64,000 nucleotides of DNA from Paenibacillus antri (GTDB lineage Bacteria; Bacillota; Bacilli; Paenibacillales; YIM-B00363), in assembly GCF_005765165.1 (NCBI RefSeq), contig NZ_VCIW01000023.1, positions 62,001 to 126,000 on the forward strand, read 5' to 3'. The first letter of the stretch is position 1; each line of letters starts with the position of its first letter. This document shows positions 42,294-51,291 of this stretch, one piece after another. The notes beneath the pieces are model-generated. The model worked only from the letters and a program-made list of their open reading frames with translations. It had not been told where the DNA came from and ran no database searches. A program made the position numbers and the translations under genes.

Positions 42294-44078
42294 TTAGGAA
42301 ACCTCCTCTTTCCGGGTCGCCGTCGCCGTCGGGATAATCATCGTGACCTGCGTACCCCGGCCTTCTTCGCTGTCGACGACGAGCCCGTATTCGTCCCCGT
42401 ACAGCTGCCGGAGCCGAAGATGCACGTTGCGCAGGCCGATATGCGCGTCGAGCTCGAGACTGTCCGCCTGGCGAAGCCAGCCTCGCACCTCGGCCAGCCG
42501 CGCCGCCGGCATGCCGAGCCCGTCGTCGGCGACCGTAATATGCAGCCGGCCGTCCTTCGCCTCTCCGCGGATGCGGATATGCGAGCGGACCGGGTTCAGC
42601 TCGACGCCGTGCGACAGCGCGTTCTCGACGAGCGGCTGCACGCACAGCTTCGGCACGTCCGCCCCGCCGAACGATTCGTCCAGCTCGATCGAATACGAAA
42701 ATTTATCCCCGAATCGATACTGCTGAATTTGCAGGTAGATGTCTACGAACTCCATCTCCTCGGCGAGCGGGATCGTCTGCCCGCCTTTCTTCAGCATCAT
42801 GCGGAACGACTTCGCGAGCAGCCCGACGACCTTCGCGTTCTCCCGCTCGCCGGAGATGAGCAGCTTGCCGCGGATCATGTTAAGCACGTTGAACAAGAAA
42901 TGCGGATTGATCTGCGTCTGGAGCGCATACAGCTCGACCTCCTTCGTACGAAGCTCGTGCTCCCTGCGGTCCAGCTCCGATTGGTACACCTCCCGAATCA
43001 ACTCCCGCAGGCGGCGGACCATCATGTTGAACATCTCGCCGAGCTGCGCGACTTCGTCCTTGCCCTTCACGACGACGAAGCTTTCGAAGTTGTCGCGGCT
43101 CAGCGTCCGCATCTTGCCCGACAGCTCCGACAGCCGTCTCGTCAGGCCGACGGAGAAGATCGAGATGAGCAGCGCCGAGACGAGGAACGCGACGAGCAGC
43201 AGCGCGACGGCCAGCGACTTCAGCTGATCGATCTTCGGCATAATCTCGGTGAGCGGGACGTAGCTGACGACCTTCATGCCTTTGATCGTGTTGCGCGAAT
43301 CGAGCGTCTGGAAGAAGATTTGATACGTCTCTCCCGAGTTCCGGTACGTGAAGTTGCCGCTCGACGCGCCGGACGCGAGCTGGTCCCGGAAGGGCAGCGC
43401 GTCGATCGCGGCGTACGGCTCCTCGGCCGCGGTGTCCAACAGCACGTCCCCGTTCGGCAAAATAAACAGGAACCGCTTGCTCTTGCTCTCCTCGTTAATG
43501 AGGTCGAGCAAGACGTCGATCTTGATCTCGAGCGAGACGACCCGCTCCGAGTCGCGATCGAAGTTGTTCAGCCGCTTGCGGAAGCTGAACACCGGACGGT
43601 TGTCGCCCGCCGTGACGTACGGCATCGTCCAGATGCCGCCGTTCCGCGTCTCGAGCGTCCGGCGATACCAGTCGCTGCCGCGCACCGTCTCGTCGATCGC
43701 GAACACGTTGGCGAACCGGAACGTCGGATTGTCGCTGTACTGATGGAAGTTGTAAATATCCTTGGATATTTGAATCGCCGAAACGAACGGCTGGTAGTAG
43801 TCGAAGTACATCCGGTACGCCTCCCGGTCGTCCGTGTATCGCTTCGTCGCGGCCAAGTCCAGCGCGTTGTTCAAGAAGATCGCGTTCGCGATCTCCTCGT
43901 ACGATTGCAGCTTGTTGTCCAGGTTGGAGGCGACCTGCGACAGCGACAGCTCGTTATTTTCGGCGATCGTCTCGAAGACGAGGTCGGTGCTCCGCTTCAT
44001 GAAGACGTACGTGAGCGAGCCGAGCAGAAACAGGACGAGAAATAGATTCGTCAATATGAGCTTCGTTCGAATTTTCAT
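42294..44078 (-). CDS. Sensor histidine kinase, YesM/LytS (HPK7) type
   Basis: A 594-residue membrane kinase. TM1 is at about 8-28 (LILTNLFLVLFLLGSLTYVF). An extracytoplasmic sensor domain runs to about 280, with TM2 at about 287-310. A HAMP segment (SVGLTRRLSELSGKMRTL) follows. The His-kinase region has the HPK7 phospho-acceptor LQTQINPHFLFNVLNMI near 395 and a HATPase with VENALSHGVELN, DDGLGMP and IGLRNVHLRL. It lies 1 base from both neighbours, in the order SBP, kinase, regulator, rhamnosidase. It is the probable extracellular sugar sensor, possibly with the lipoprotein encoded upstream. Confidence 0.93.
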   Translation of the reverse strand: MKIRTKLILTNLFLVLFLLGSLTYVFMKRSTDLVFETIAENNELSLSQVASNLDNKLQSYEEIANAIFLNNALDLAATKRYTDDREAYRMYFDYYQPFVSAIQISKDIYNFHQYSDNPTFRFANVFAIDETVRGSDWYRRTLETRNGGIWTMPYVTAGDNRPVFSFRKRLNNFDRDSERVVSLEIKIDVLLDLINEESKSKRFLFILPNGDVLLDTAAEEPYAAIDALPFRDQLASGASSGNFTYRNSGETYQIFFQTLDSRNTIKGMKVVSYVPLTEIMPKIDQLKSLAVALLLVAFLVSALLISIFSVGLTRRLSELSGKMRTLSRDNFESFVVVKGKDEVAQLGEMFNMMVRRLRELIREVYQSELDRREHELRTKEVELYALQTQINPHFLFNVLNMIRGKLLISGERENAKVVGLLAKSFRMMLKKGGQTIPLAEEMEFVDIYLQIQQYRFGDKFSYSIELDESFGGADVPKLCVQPLVENALSHGVELNPVRSHIRIRGEAKDGRLHITVADDGLGMPAARLAEVRGWLRQADSLELDAHIGLRNVHLRLRQLYGDEYGLVVDSEEGRGTQVTMIIPTATATRKEEVS

Positions 44079-44079
44079 C

Positions 44080-45783
44080 TCAATCGCCGCCTAAGCTTTC
44101 GCTGTACGTCGTCACGAATCGGCGCCAGAGCCGCGTGTAGGCGGCGTTCGCCTTCCGCACGCCCGCCTCCTCTTCCTCGGCGACGAATGCGGCCCATGCC
44201 GTTTCGAATTCGGCCTCGGTCGGCGCCATCACGATGTTCGGCACATGCTTGCGCCACGTATCGTCCATACGTTGCTCCTCGACCTTCGTCTCCTCCGGCG
44301 GCGTCAGCTGCCACAAGAAGCCCGGCACCTTCTCGACCGGCGGCAAGAAATCCGCCCACACCTGCTTCCCGTACGCGCCTAGAACCGCCTTCGTCGTCTC
44401 GTCGTAGCTCGCGCGGACGTAGTCTTTCGTCAGCGGCGTCGCGTAATCGCCGTCGGCGAGAAGGGCGCCGTGTCCGATGCCGAACCACATGTGGTCGCCG
44501 GTCGACACGCTCTTGAAGCCGCGCTCGTAGTCGATGTCCACGTCCGTCTGCCGGCGCCGCAGCAGCTCCGGGTCGATCGTCCGTTTGCCGTCCTCCACCG
44601 TGTAATCCTCGCCTTCGATGCCCCATTGCGTCAAAATTTGCCCCTCGTCGGAAAACAAAAAATCGATCATCTTCACGATCCGCTCGGGCTCCTTCGCCTT
44701 GCTCGAGATCGTCCATTGGGAGCTGCCGGCGCTCGTCGGCGTAATCGCATTGGAGCGGTCGACCGTCTCCGCGTCGAAATACAGCGGGAGGTGCGCATAC
44801 GCCCGCTCGGGCTTGCCGGCCGCGCGCAGCGCTTTCTCCGCTTCGTCGACCATCCAGCTCGGCGCGTACGCCGCGAGCACCCGGCCTTGGGCGATCTTCG
44901 CCTTCAACGTCATTTCGTCCATGGAAAACGCTTCGCGATCGAACAGCCCTTCCACATACAGCTTGTTTAAAAACTTGTAATATGCCTTCGTATCGTCGGA
45001 CACGGGATTGTACCGAACATCGCCGTCGGCGTCGATCGTGTAGTTGCCGTGGTCGGGGTACCCTTTTCCGAAAATGACCGGATTGTTGAACGCATGCTTC
45101 ATCGTCCACCCGTTCATGTACGCGCCGAAGCCGATCGTCTCGTTCCCGTCGATCGTCGGATGCTTCTCGACGTACGCGCGAATAAGCTCGTACAGCTGGT
45201 CGAACGTGCGGAGCTCCGGATAGCCGGCTTCCCGCAGCACCTCGTACTGCACGATGAAGTTGCCGCTGCTGTCGGCCGGGGCCTCCTGCGCGTTCTTGAC
45301 GGAGTAGAGCGAGTAGATGTCGCCGTTCTCGTCCTTGAGCAGGTTGTAGTACTCGCCGTATTTCTCCTTGATGTGGGGGCCGTACGCGTCGATGAGATCG
45401 TTCAGCGGAATGATCGCTCCCGCTTCCTTGTAGCGCGCCGTATATTTCGGGTCGAGCACGATAATGTCCGGGTAGTCGTTGCCGGCGAGCCACAGATCCC
45501 AGCGCTGGAACTGCTCGCCGATCGTCAGCTCGTATTCGAGCGCGACGCCGGTCTTCGCCGTAATGACGTCGGTGATCGGCGTCCCCCAGCGCAGCTTATC
45601 GTCCGCCGTGTTGATCGAGTACGTCGCCGGGCCCTCGCTTCGTTCTCGCGCGGCGGCGGTTTCCGGATCGCCGGTTTGCGGCTCGGCTTCGCCGGCGTCG
45701 CCCGGCACCCAGGCGCAACCCGCGAGCGACGCGGCGACCAACAGGAGCGGCCACGGCGGCATCGGTTTCGAACATCGTCCCAT
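44080..45783 (-). CDS. Extracellular solute-binding lipoprotein of a two-component operon
   Basis: A 567-residue binding protein. The signal peptide is MGRCSKPMPPWPLLLVAA with lipobox SLAGC, giving a lipidated Cys near residue 22. The mature part has family 1-type features (WDLWLAGNDYPDIIVLDPKY, NDLIDAYGPHIKEKYGEYYN, WGIEGEDYTVEDGKRTIDP). The ATG at 45783 is preferred; an ATG at 45795 abuts its own GAAGGGG and has no spacing. No permease is in this operon. Instead it is followed by a YesM-type kinase and YesN-type regulator, so it may serve as ligand-presenting partner of the kinase, or feed permeases encoded elsewhere. Confidence 0.88.
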   Translation of the reverse strand: MGRCSKPMPPWPLLLVAASLAGCAWVPGDAGEAEPQTGDPETAAARERSEGPATYSINTADDKLRWGTPITDVITAKTGVALEYELTIGEQFQRWDLWLAGNDYPDIIVLDPKYTARYKEAGAIIPLNDLIDAYGPHIKEKYGEYYNLLKDENGDIYSLYSVKNAQEAPADSSGNFIVQYEVLREAGYPELRTFDQLYELIRAYVEKHPTIDGNETIGFGAYMNGWTMKHAFNNPVIFGKGYPDHGNYTIDADGDVRYNPVSDDTKAYYKFLNKLYVEGLFDREAFSMDEMTLKAKIAQGRVLAAYAPSWMVDEAEKALRAAGKPERAYAHLPLYFDAETVDRSNAITPTSAGSSQWTISSKAKEPERIVKMIDFLFSDEGQILTQWGIEGEDYTVEDGKRTIDPELLRRRQTDVDIDYERGFKSVSTGDHMWFGIGHGALLADGDYATPLTKDYVRASYDETTKAVLGAYGKQVWADFLPPVEKVPGFLWQLTPPEETKVEEQRMDDTWRKHVPNIVMAPTEAEFETAWAAFVAEEEEAGVRKANAAYTRLWRRFVTTYSESLGGD

Positions 45784-45842
45784 GGAGTCACGCATCCCCT
45801 TCTTCTCCCAAAGTCGGCGCAGCGGGCGCTTCTATCATTATC

Positions 45843-45858
45843 CGGCAAGCGCTTTCGG
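45843..45858. promoter_or_regulatory. cre-like site upstream of the binding-protein/two-component operon
   Basis: The core GAAAGCGCTTGC on the minus strand is the palindromic centre of CcpA sites, though outer positions deviate. It lies about 60 bases upstream of the gene start. Confidence 0.5.
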
Positions 45859-45908
45859 TTTTGAACCCGGGAAGAGGGAGGTCGTCGCCGGGGAAAACGG
45901 ACCTCTTC

Positions 45909-46244
45909 TTAGCCGTCTTGCGGGGTTATGTCGGTGGAGGAGTCGCGGTGCAAGTATGCCCCTAAGTCGAGGCGGCCGTCTTCGTCGACGTCGACGCCCT
46001 CTTGTCGAAGCAGCTCCCGCTGCGCGTATCGGCCCTCGTCGTCCGCGAGCGCGATGCGCCCCTGCGCGTTGACGACGCGGTGCCACGGCAGGCCGTGCTT
46101 CTCGCTCATGGCGTGCAGGATGCGCACGACCTGCCTCGCGCCTCGGCGGCTGCCGGCGGCTTCGGCCACTTGGCCGTACGTCATGACGCGCCCGGCCGGG
46201 ATCCCCCGGATGACCGCGACCGCGCGTGCGGTGAACGGCTGCAT
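45909..46244 (-). CDS. Alkyltransferase-like (ATL) protein, MGMT family
   Basis: A 111-residue protein equal to the DNA-binding domain of O6-alkylguanine-DNA alkyltransferase: RGIPAGRVMTYGQVAEAAGSRRGARQVVRIL, then LPWHRVVNAQGRIAL. The active-site PCHR is replaced by PWHR, so it cannot accept an alkyl group. Such ATL proteins bind O6-alkylguanine and hand lesions to nucleotide excision repair. GAGGAGG lies 6 bases upstream. It is a single gene beside the sugar operon, with no evident functional link. Confidence 0.92.
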   Translation of the reverse strand: MQPFTARAVAVIRGIPAGRVMTYGQVAEAAGSRRGARQVVRILHAMSEKHGLPWHRVVNAQGRIALADDEGRYAQRELLRQEGVDVDEDGRLDLGAYLHRDSSTDITPQDG

Positions 46245-46384
46245 GGCTTCTTCCTCCTCTGTTCGTCGCGCTTGAGCGCGCTTTCTTCTATGTATCTATC
46301 ATATCGCCCGGGCGCCGCCGCGTGAACTAGAAGTTTGCGACAGCCGGTGCCGGCCGCCTGCGCGCATTCGCGCTTTACGCGGAC

Positions 46385-46475
46385 TAAGCGGATTTTTCCG
46401 CTTATAACCTCGTATTCGCACTTATCTCAGCACTTTAAGCGGATTTTTCCAACTTATAACCACGTACCCGCGTTA
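46385..46475. repeat. Two copies of a TAAGCGGATTTTTCC repeat, 51 bp apart
   Basis: TAAGCGGATTTTTCCGCTTATAACC starts at 46385, and a variant with AACTTATAACC starts at 46436. The first contains the palindrome AAGCGGATTTTTCCGCTT. The CGTA-CGC tail is also shared. The start-to-start distance is 51. Confidence 0.8.
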
Positions 46476-46510
46476 CTTCTACACTCCTCATCTAGGCCGG
46501 CACATTTTCT

Positions 46511-46733
46511 TCCCCCTCCAAAACCGCCGTTCCCGCACCTTCACCGAAACAAACTGCTCAAAATTTGAGCTCATTTCGCCCAACTGCTCAAAATTTGACA
46601 CTTCTGCCCGCCCGCCGTCCACGCTCCCCCTCCAAAACCGCCGTTCCCCCACCTCTACCGAAACAAACTGCTCAAAAATTGAGCTCATTCCGTTCAACTG
46701 CTCAAAATTTGACACTTCTGCCCGCCCGCCTCA
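46511..46733. repeat. Two tandem 114-bp units with CTCAAAATTTGAG palindromes
   Basis: TCCCCCTCCAAAACCGCCGT starts at 46511 and 46625. Each unit contains AACTGCTCAAAATTTGA twice, 30 bases apart (46552 and 46582, then 46666 and 46696). The first copy in each unit extends to the palindrome GCTCAAAATTTGAGC or its one-base variant. Each unit ends in CTTCTGCCCGCCCGCC. Repetitive open frames on both strands are by-products of the repeats. Confidence 0.85.
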
Positions 46734-46773
46734 AAAACGAAAGCTCCCCTCCCGATCCCGGGAGAGGAGCTTA
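46733..46773 (-). terminator. Terminator downstream of the GH43-like gene
   Basis: On the minus strand AAGCTCCTCTCCCGGGATCG pairs back with CGGGAGGGGAGCTT, followed by TTCGTTTTTG. It is about 105 bases past the stop. Confidence 0.6.
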
Positions 46774-46879
46774 GCGGCGCTACGCCTTATTGGCTGAACA
46801 GTCGGCTCTGCGGCAGGTGCCGGCACTCCCGTCGACGGCAACGCGGTTCTGCGTGCTTCCGCCGCTCAACTTTCTCGAT

Positions 46880-47767
46880 TTATTCCTCCGCCGCCCAAAC
46901 CAGAGGCGCAATCGATACGCCCCCTTCGTGAGGCGCCCCCTTGCCCCTCCATCCGCACGTCGTCATCCACCACGTCCCGGTATCCGGATCGCGAACGACC
47001 TCCGGCGCGTGTCCGAACAGCTTGGCGACCGGGACCGCCCCGCCGTCGCCGCCTCGGTAATCGCCGAAGTCGAACGGATTGGCCGAGCGGAAGACGAGCG
47101 TATCGTTATACGTTTCGTCGCTGCAGTCCGTGTACGTGACGAACAAGTAATAGTACCCCTCGCGGAAAACGACGTAAGGCGACTCGGTCGCCCCCCAAGC
47201 GCACCGCAGCGGCGCCGCTCCCGACGTCGTCAGCGCGTATTGGACGAACCTCCACTGCTGCAGATCGTTGGACACGTAAACCGAGATGCAGCCGTAGCCG
47301 CCCGGCCGGACGCCGGTCGCGTACATGACCCACGTGTAGTCGTTCAGCCGCATCACCATATGATCCCGATGACAGGCGTCGACCGGCGAGCCGATCAAGG
47401 CGACGTCGTTATTGATCCAATGGTACAGCTCGTTGGAGACGGCCAGCTTCGTCGGCGCGGGCCCGTAGTACATGTAATAGCGGCCGTTCGCCTCGACGAT
47501 GCCGGGCGCCCACGCGCGAGTGCCGTGGTCGATCGTCTTCCCCTTTTCCATGAACTCGGCTTCCAGGCTTTTCCCGCTCGCATGCACGAAGTACCGTTCG
47601 TGCTCCGGATCGATCGACGCGCCCAAACTCGTAATGCCGAAGAGATGCCACGTCCCGTCGGCCGCCCGGACAAGGCTGTGATCGTTCACGTAGTTCCCCG
47701 TCTTCTCGGGCCGGAACAGCAGCCGCCACTCTCCCGCGATCGCGGGTCGATGCGGTTTCGCCTTCAT
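46880..47767 (-). CDS. GH43/GH32-like five-bladed propeller glycoside hydrolase
   Basis: A 295-residue protein without signal peptide. Motifs fit the five-bladed propeller: GNYVNDHSLVRAADGTWHLFG with candidate base Asp near 31, RAWAPGIVEANGRYYMYYGP near 87, and CAWGATESPYVVFREGYYYLF with candidate acid Glu near 199. The N-terminal NDHSLV and WGATESPYV are closer to uncharacterised GH43 relatives than to classical invertases. The ATG at 47767 has a well-placed GAGGGGG; one two codons upstream abuts it. A cre-like site lies at 47824-47838. It is divergent from the GH44 gene. Substrate unknown. Confidence 0.8.
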   Translation of the reverse strand: MKAKPHRPAIAGEWRLLFRPEKTGNYVNDHSLVRAADGTWHLFGITSLGASIDPEHERYFVHASGKSLEAEFMEKGKTIDHGTRAWAPGIVEANGRYYMYYGPAPTKLAVSNELYHWINNDVALIGSPVDACHRDHMVMRLNDYTWVMYATGVRPGGYGCISVYVSNDLQQWRFVQYALTTSGAAPLRCAWGATESPYVVFREGYYYLFVTYTDCSDETYNDTLVFRSANPFDFGDYRGGDGGAVPVAKLFGHAPEVVRDPDTGTWWMTTCGWRGKGAPHEGGVSIAPLVWAAEE

Positions 47768-47823
47768 CAACATTCCCCCTCTTGGTCAATGCGGCCTCGC
47801 CGCTTACGCATTCCGTTTCGACG

Positions 47824-47838
47824 AAGGAAGCGTTTTCC
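47824..47838. promoter_or_regulatory. cre-like site between the GH43-like and GH44 genes
   Basis: AAGGAAGCGTTTTCC has the CcpA core GAAGCGTTTTC with two outer mismatches, in the divergent promoter region. Confidence 0.5.
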
Positions 47839-47952
47839 CTTCCAAGTCGGCTTGTGAAATAAATTTTCAAAATGTGGCGCGCACCACAAAAATTTGTTTC
47901 AACATCCGGTATGATAGCACCTGTGATCAATTTTGAAAGGAAGAATGTGGAA

Positions 47953-50900
47953 GTGGAGAAAACAACGCGGAAGAACCGCGGCACACGCGGATGGGCCATG
48001 GCATTGGCCTGCACGGTGGCGCTGAACGGCATATTGGCGTTCGGCGGATGGAACAAGGCGCCGGTCGCTTCGGCGGCGGCCGAAGGCCAGGTGAAAGTTC
48101 AGTTTTACAACGCGGGGCGTTCGGAGACGACGCAGCAGCCAAGCCCGCAGTTCAAGGTCGTGAACGTCGGATACGCGCCGATCGCGCTCGAGGACGTCAG
48201 GCTGAAGTATTATTTCACGGCGGACGGCGACGCTCCGATGGCGTTCGATTGCTGGACGCCGGTCGGCAAGGATAACTTGACCGTCCGCTTCGTCAAGCTG
48301 GCGACGCCGGTCGACGGGGCCGATCATTCCCTGGAGATCGGATTTACGAGCGGCGCCGGCGAATTGGCGGCGGGCGGCGCCCTCTCGATCGTCGGTTGGT
48401 TCAATAAGACGAATTGGCATTCGTTCACGCAGACGAACGATTACTCCTTCAACGGCGTCGACTCGGATTACGTCGACTGGGCGAAGGTGCCGGCGTTCTT
48501 GGACGGCGAGCTTGTCTGGGGCGAACGGCTGGCCGACGAAGGGACGACGGCGGACCCGAATCCGAATCCGAATCCGAATCCGAATCCCGATCCGAATCCG
48601 GACCCTGAACCGGAGCCGGAGCCGGAGCCTGAACCGGAGCCGACGACGACGATTACGGTGTACGGCAAGACGGGAACGAACGCTTCGACCCAGATGCCTT
48701 CGCCGGAGTTCGAAATCGTCAACAACACGGCGTCTCCGATCGAGCTAAGCGGCTTGAAAGCACGCTATTACTTCACGATCGACGGTGAGCAGCCGCTCTC
48801 GATCGGCTTCTGGTCGACGGTGACGAAGGAGAACGTGTCGACGCGGTTCGCGAAGATGCCGATCCCGTCCGAGACGGCCGACCACTACCTCGAGATCGGC
48901 TTCGCCGAAGGCTCCGGCACGCTCGCGCCGGGCGCCAAAGCCGGCGTCTATACTTGGATCAATAAGAAGGATTGGTCCGCCTTCGACCAATCGAACGACT
49001 ATTCGTTCCGGAACGACGGCACGTTCGGCCCGGCGCCGACGATCGTCGGCTACCTGGGCGGCGAGCTCGCCTGGGGAACCGAACCGACGCTGTACGACAT
49101 GCCGGCGTTCCCGGAAGGGATCGTCGCGACGCCAAGCGACGATCGCATAACGTTGACGTGGCAGCCGGTCGACGGCGCCCTCGGGTACGACGTCGAGGCG
49201 GACGGCCGTTTAATCGAGAACGTGCAGAACGTTTCGTTCACGCACGACTGGCTGAACCCGGGCACGAAGCACACGTATAAGGTGCGCGCCCGCGGCGCGG
49301 CGATGCCCAGCGTCTGGAGCGCGCCGGTTACGCTCAAGACGACGGGGGCGCAGCTGTTGCCGCCGCCGGCGAACGTACGCGCCGAAAAGACCGAGACGTC
49401 GATCGCGCTGACGTGGAAAGCGCTGGACGAAGAGATTACGGGCTACGACGTCGAAATCGACGGCGCCGTCGTCGACGCGGGTCTGCAGACGTCCTATACG
49501 CACGCCGGCTTGACGTCCGGCGAGGTGCACGCGTACCGCGTCCGCGCGAAGGACGGCGCGACGGCCGGACCGTGGAGCGATCCGATGCGCCTGAACACGC
49601 TGCGGAACCCGACGCAGACGTTCGACGTCTCGTTCGAGATCGATCCCGCCGCCGAACGCGCGCCGATCTCGCCTTACATCTACGGTACGAACGACGATCT
49701 GGAAGGCACGGAGAACTGGACCGCGCGGCGCCTCGGCGGCAACCGACTCTCCACGTACAACTGGGAAAACAACGCGTCCAACGCGGGCGCCGACTGGATG
49801 CACTCGAGCGACGGCTACGTGCCGTGGTATTACGGCGGCGTCGACTGGGCGCAGCACGGCGTGCCGGGCATCGGCGCGACCGCGTTCCACGAGAAGTCGC
49901 TGCGGAAGAACGCCTACTCGCTCGTGACGCTGCAAGCGGCGGGCTACGTGGCGAAGGACAAGAACGGTCCGGTGAACGCCGGCGAAACCGCGCCGGGCGA
50001 CCGCTGGGCCTTGGTGAAGCCGACGAAGGGCGCGCCGTTCGCGGAGACGCCGGACACGACCGACGGCTACGTCTACATGGACGAATTCGTAAACCATCTC
50101 GTGAATACGTTCGGTCCCGCTTCCTCGGCGACGGGCATTAGGGGCTACGAACTCGACAACGAGCCGGGCCTCTGGAGCGAGACGCATCCGTTCATGCATC
50201 CGGAGCATACCGGCGCGGCGGAAGTGCTGAACAAGGGCGTGGCGCTCGCCTCCGCCGTGAAGAACGTCGACCCGTCGGCGGAAGTGTACGGACCGGTCTT
50301 GTACGGCTTCAGCGAATACCTCGACATGCAGAGCTCGCCGGACTGGCCGACGATCAAGGGCAACTACGACTGGTACATCGACTACTACCTCGATCAGATG
50401 CGCGTCGCGTCGGCGCAGCAGGGCAAGCGGCTGCTCGACGTCCTCGACCTGCATTGGTACCCGGAAGTGTCGGGCGGCGGCGTGCGCATTACGGACAGCG
50501 ACACCGACGACAATGTCGAAGCGAACAAGACGCGCATTCAGGCGCCGCGTTCGCTGTGGGATCCGAGCTACCGCGAAAACAGCTAGATCGGTACGTGGTA
50601 CTCGAAGTTCTTGCCGCTCGTTCCGAAGCTGCAGGACTCGATCGACACGTACAATGCCGGCACGAAGCTTGCGTTCACGGAGTACAACTACGGCGGGGAA
50701 ACGCATATTTCGGGCGGTATCGCCGTGGCGGACGTCCTGGGCATTTTCGGAAAATACGGGGTGCACTTAGGAACTTATTGGAAAATGGTGAACGGCCGCG
50801 CCGATGCGCCGTACGCTTCCGCCGCGTTCAAAATCTTCAATAATTACGACGGCGAGAACGGCGCGTACGGCGATACGAAGGTGAAGGCCGAGACGTCCGA

Positions 50901-51171
50901 TATCGAAAACAGCTCGATCTACGGCTCGACGTTCGAAGACGGCAACGGCGATCTGCACATCATCGCGATCAACAAAAACTACGACTTCGACATGAATGCG
51001 TCGTTCTCGATCGCAGGCGATAGAACGTATACGTCCGCACGCGTCTTCGCCTTCGACGAAGCGAGCGCGGCCATTACGGAACGCGCGCCGGTCGAGTCGA
51101 TCGATGGCAATGCCTTCGCGCTCCGCATTCCGAAATTGACGGTCGCCCACATCGTGCTGAGCGCGGAATAA
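47953..51171 (+). pseudogene. GH44 endoglucanase/xyloglucanase gene interrupted by an in-frame amber codon
   Basis: One frame runs from the GTG at 47953 (AAAGGAAG 9 bases upstream) to 51171, broken only by TAG at 50584-50586. Encoded order: signal peptide (about 1-45), CBM3 (48-190), Pro/Asn/Glu linker (201-233), second CBM3 (234-380), two fibronectin III domains (381-465 and 468-552), GH44 domain (556-1072). The acid/base Glu is E737 in GYELDNEPGLW; the nucleophile Glu is E910 in AFTEYNYGGETH. The stop replaces codon 878, within SYRENS-stop-IGTWY, where family members usually have Trp (TGG to TAG). Without readthrough the product lacks its nucleophile. Confidence 0.85.
48555..48650 (+). repeat. 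Hexanucleotide-repeat linker in the GH44 gene
   Basis: Imperfect CCGAAT and CCGGAG iterations encode an Asn-Pro, Asp-Pro then Glu-Pro linker of about 30 residues between the two CBM3 modules. Such repeats change length by slippage. Confidence 0.8.
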
Positions 51172-51291
51172 TCCGCGGCTCCGCGGCAAGCAAGCCGGTC
51201 CTCGCGCGCGAGAGCCGGCTTGTTGTTTTTATGTCGTCCGGTAGGCGATAATAGGAGGTGACATTTTCTAGACGCGAGGTGCATCTTCGGA

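Larger units (their letters stand above)
46245..46879. other. Gene-free region between the ATL gene and the GH43-like gene
   Basis: About 635 bases holding two repeat families (46385-46475 and 46511-46733) and the terminator at 46733-46773. No protein-coding or RNA gene is supported; nothing else stands out. Confidence 0.65.

Noticed and set aside
46488-46774. Short repetitive frames on both strands (FEQ-rich and its complement)
   Set aside because: They derive from the 114-bp tandem units; both strands are open equally and neither has a start signal.
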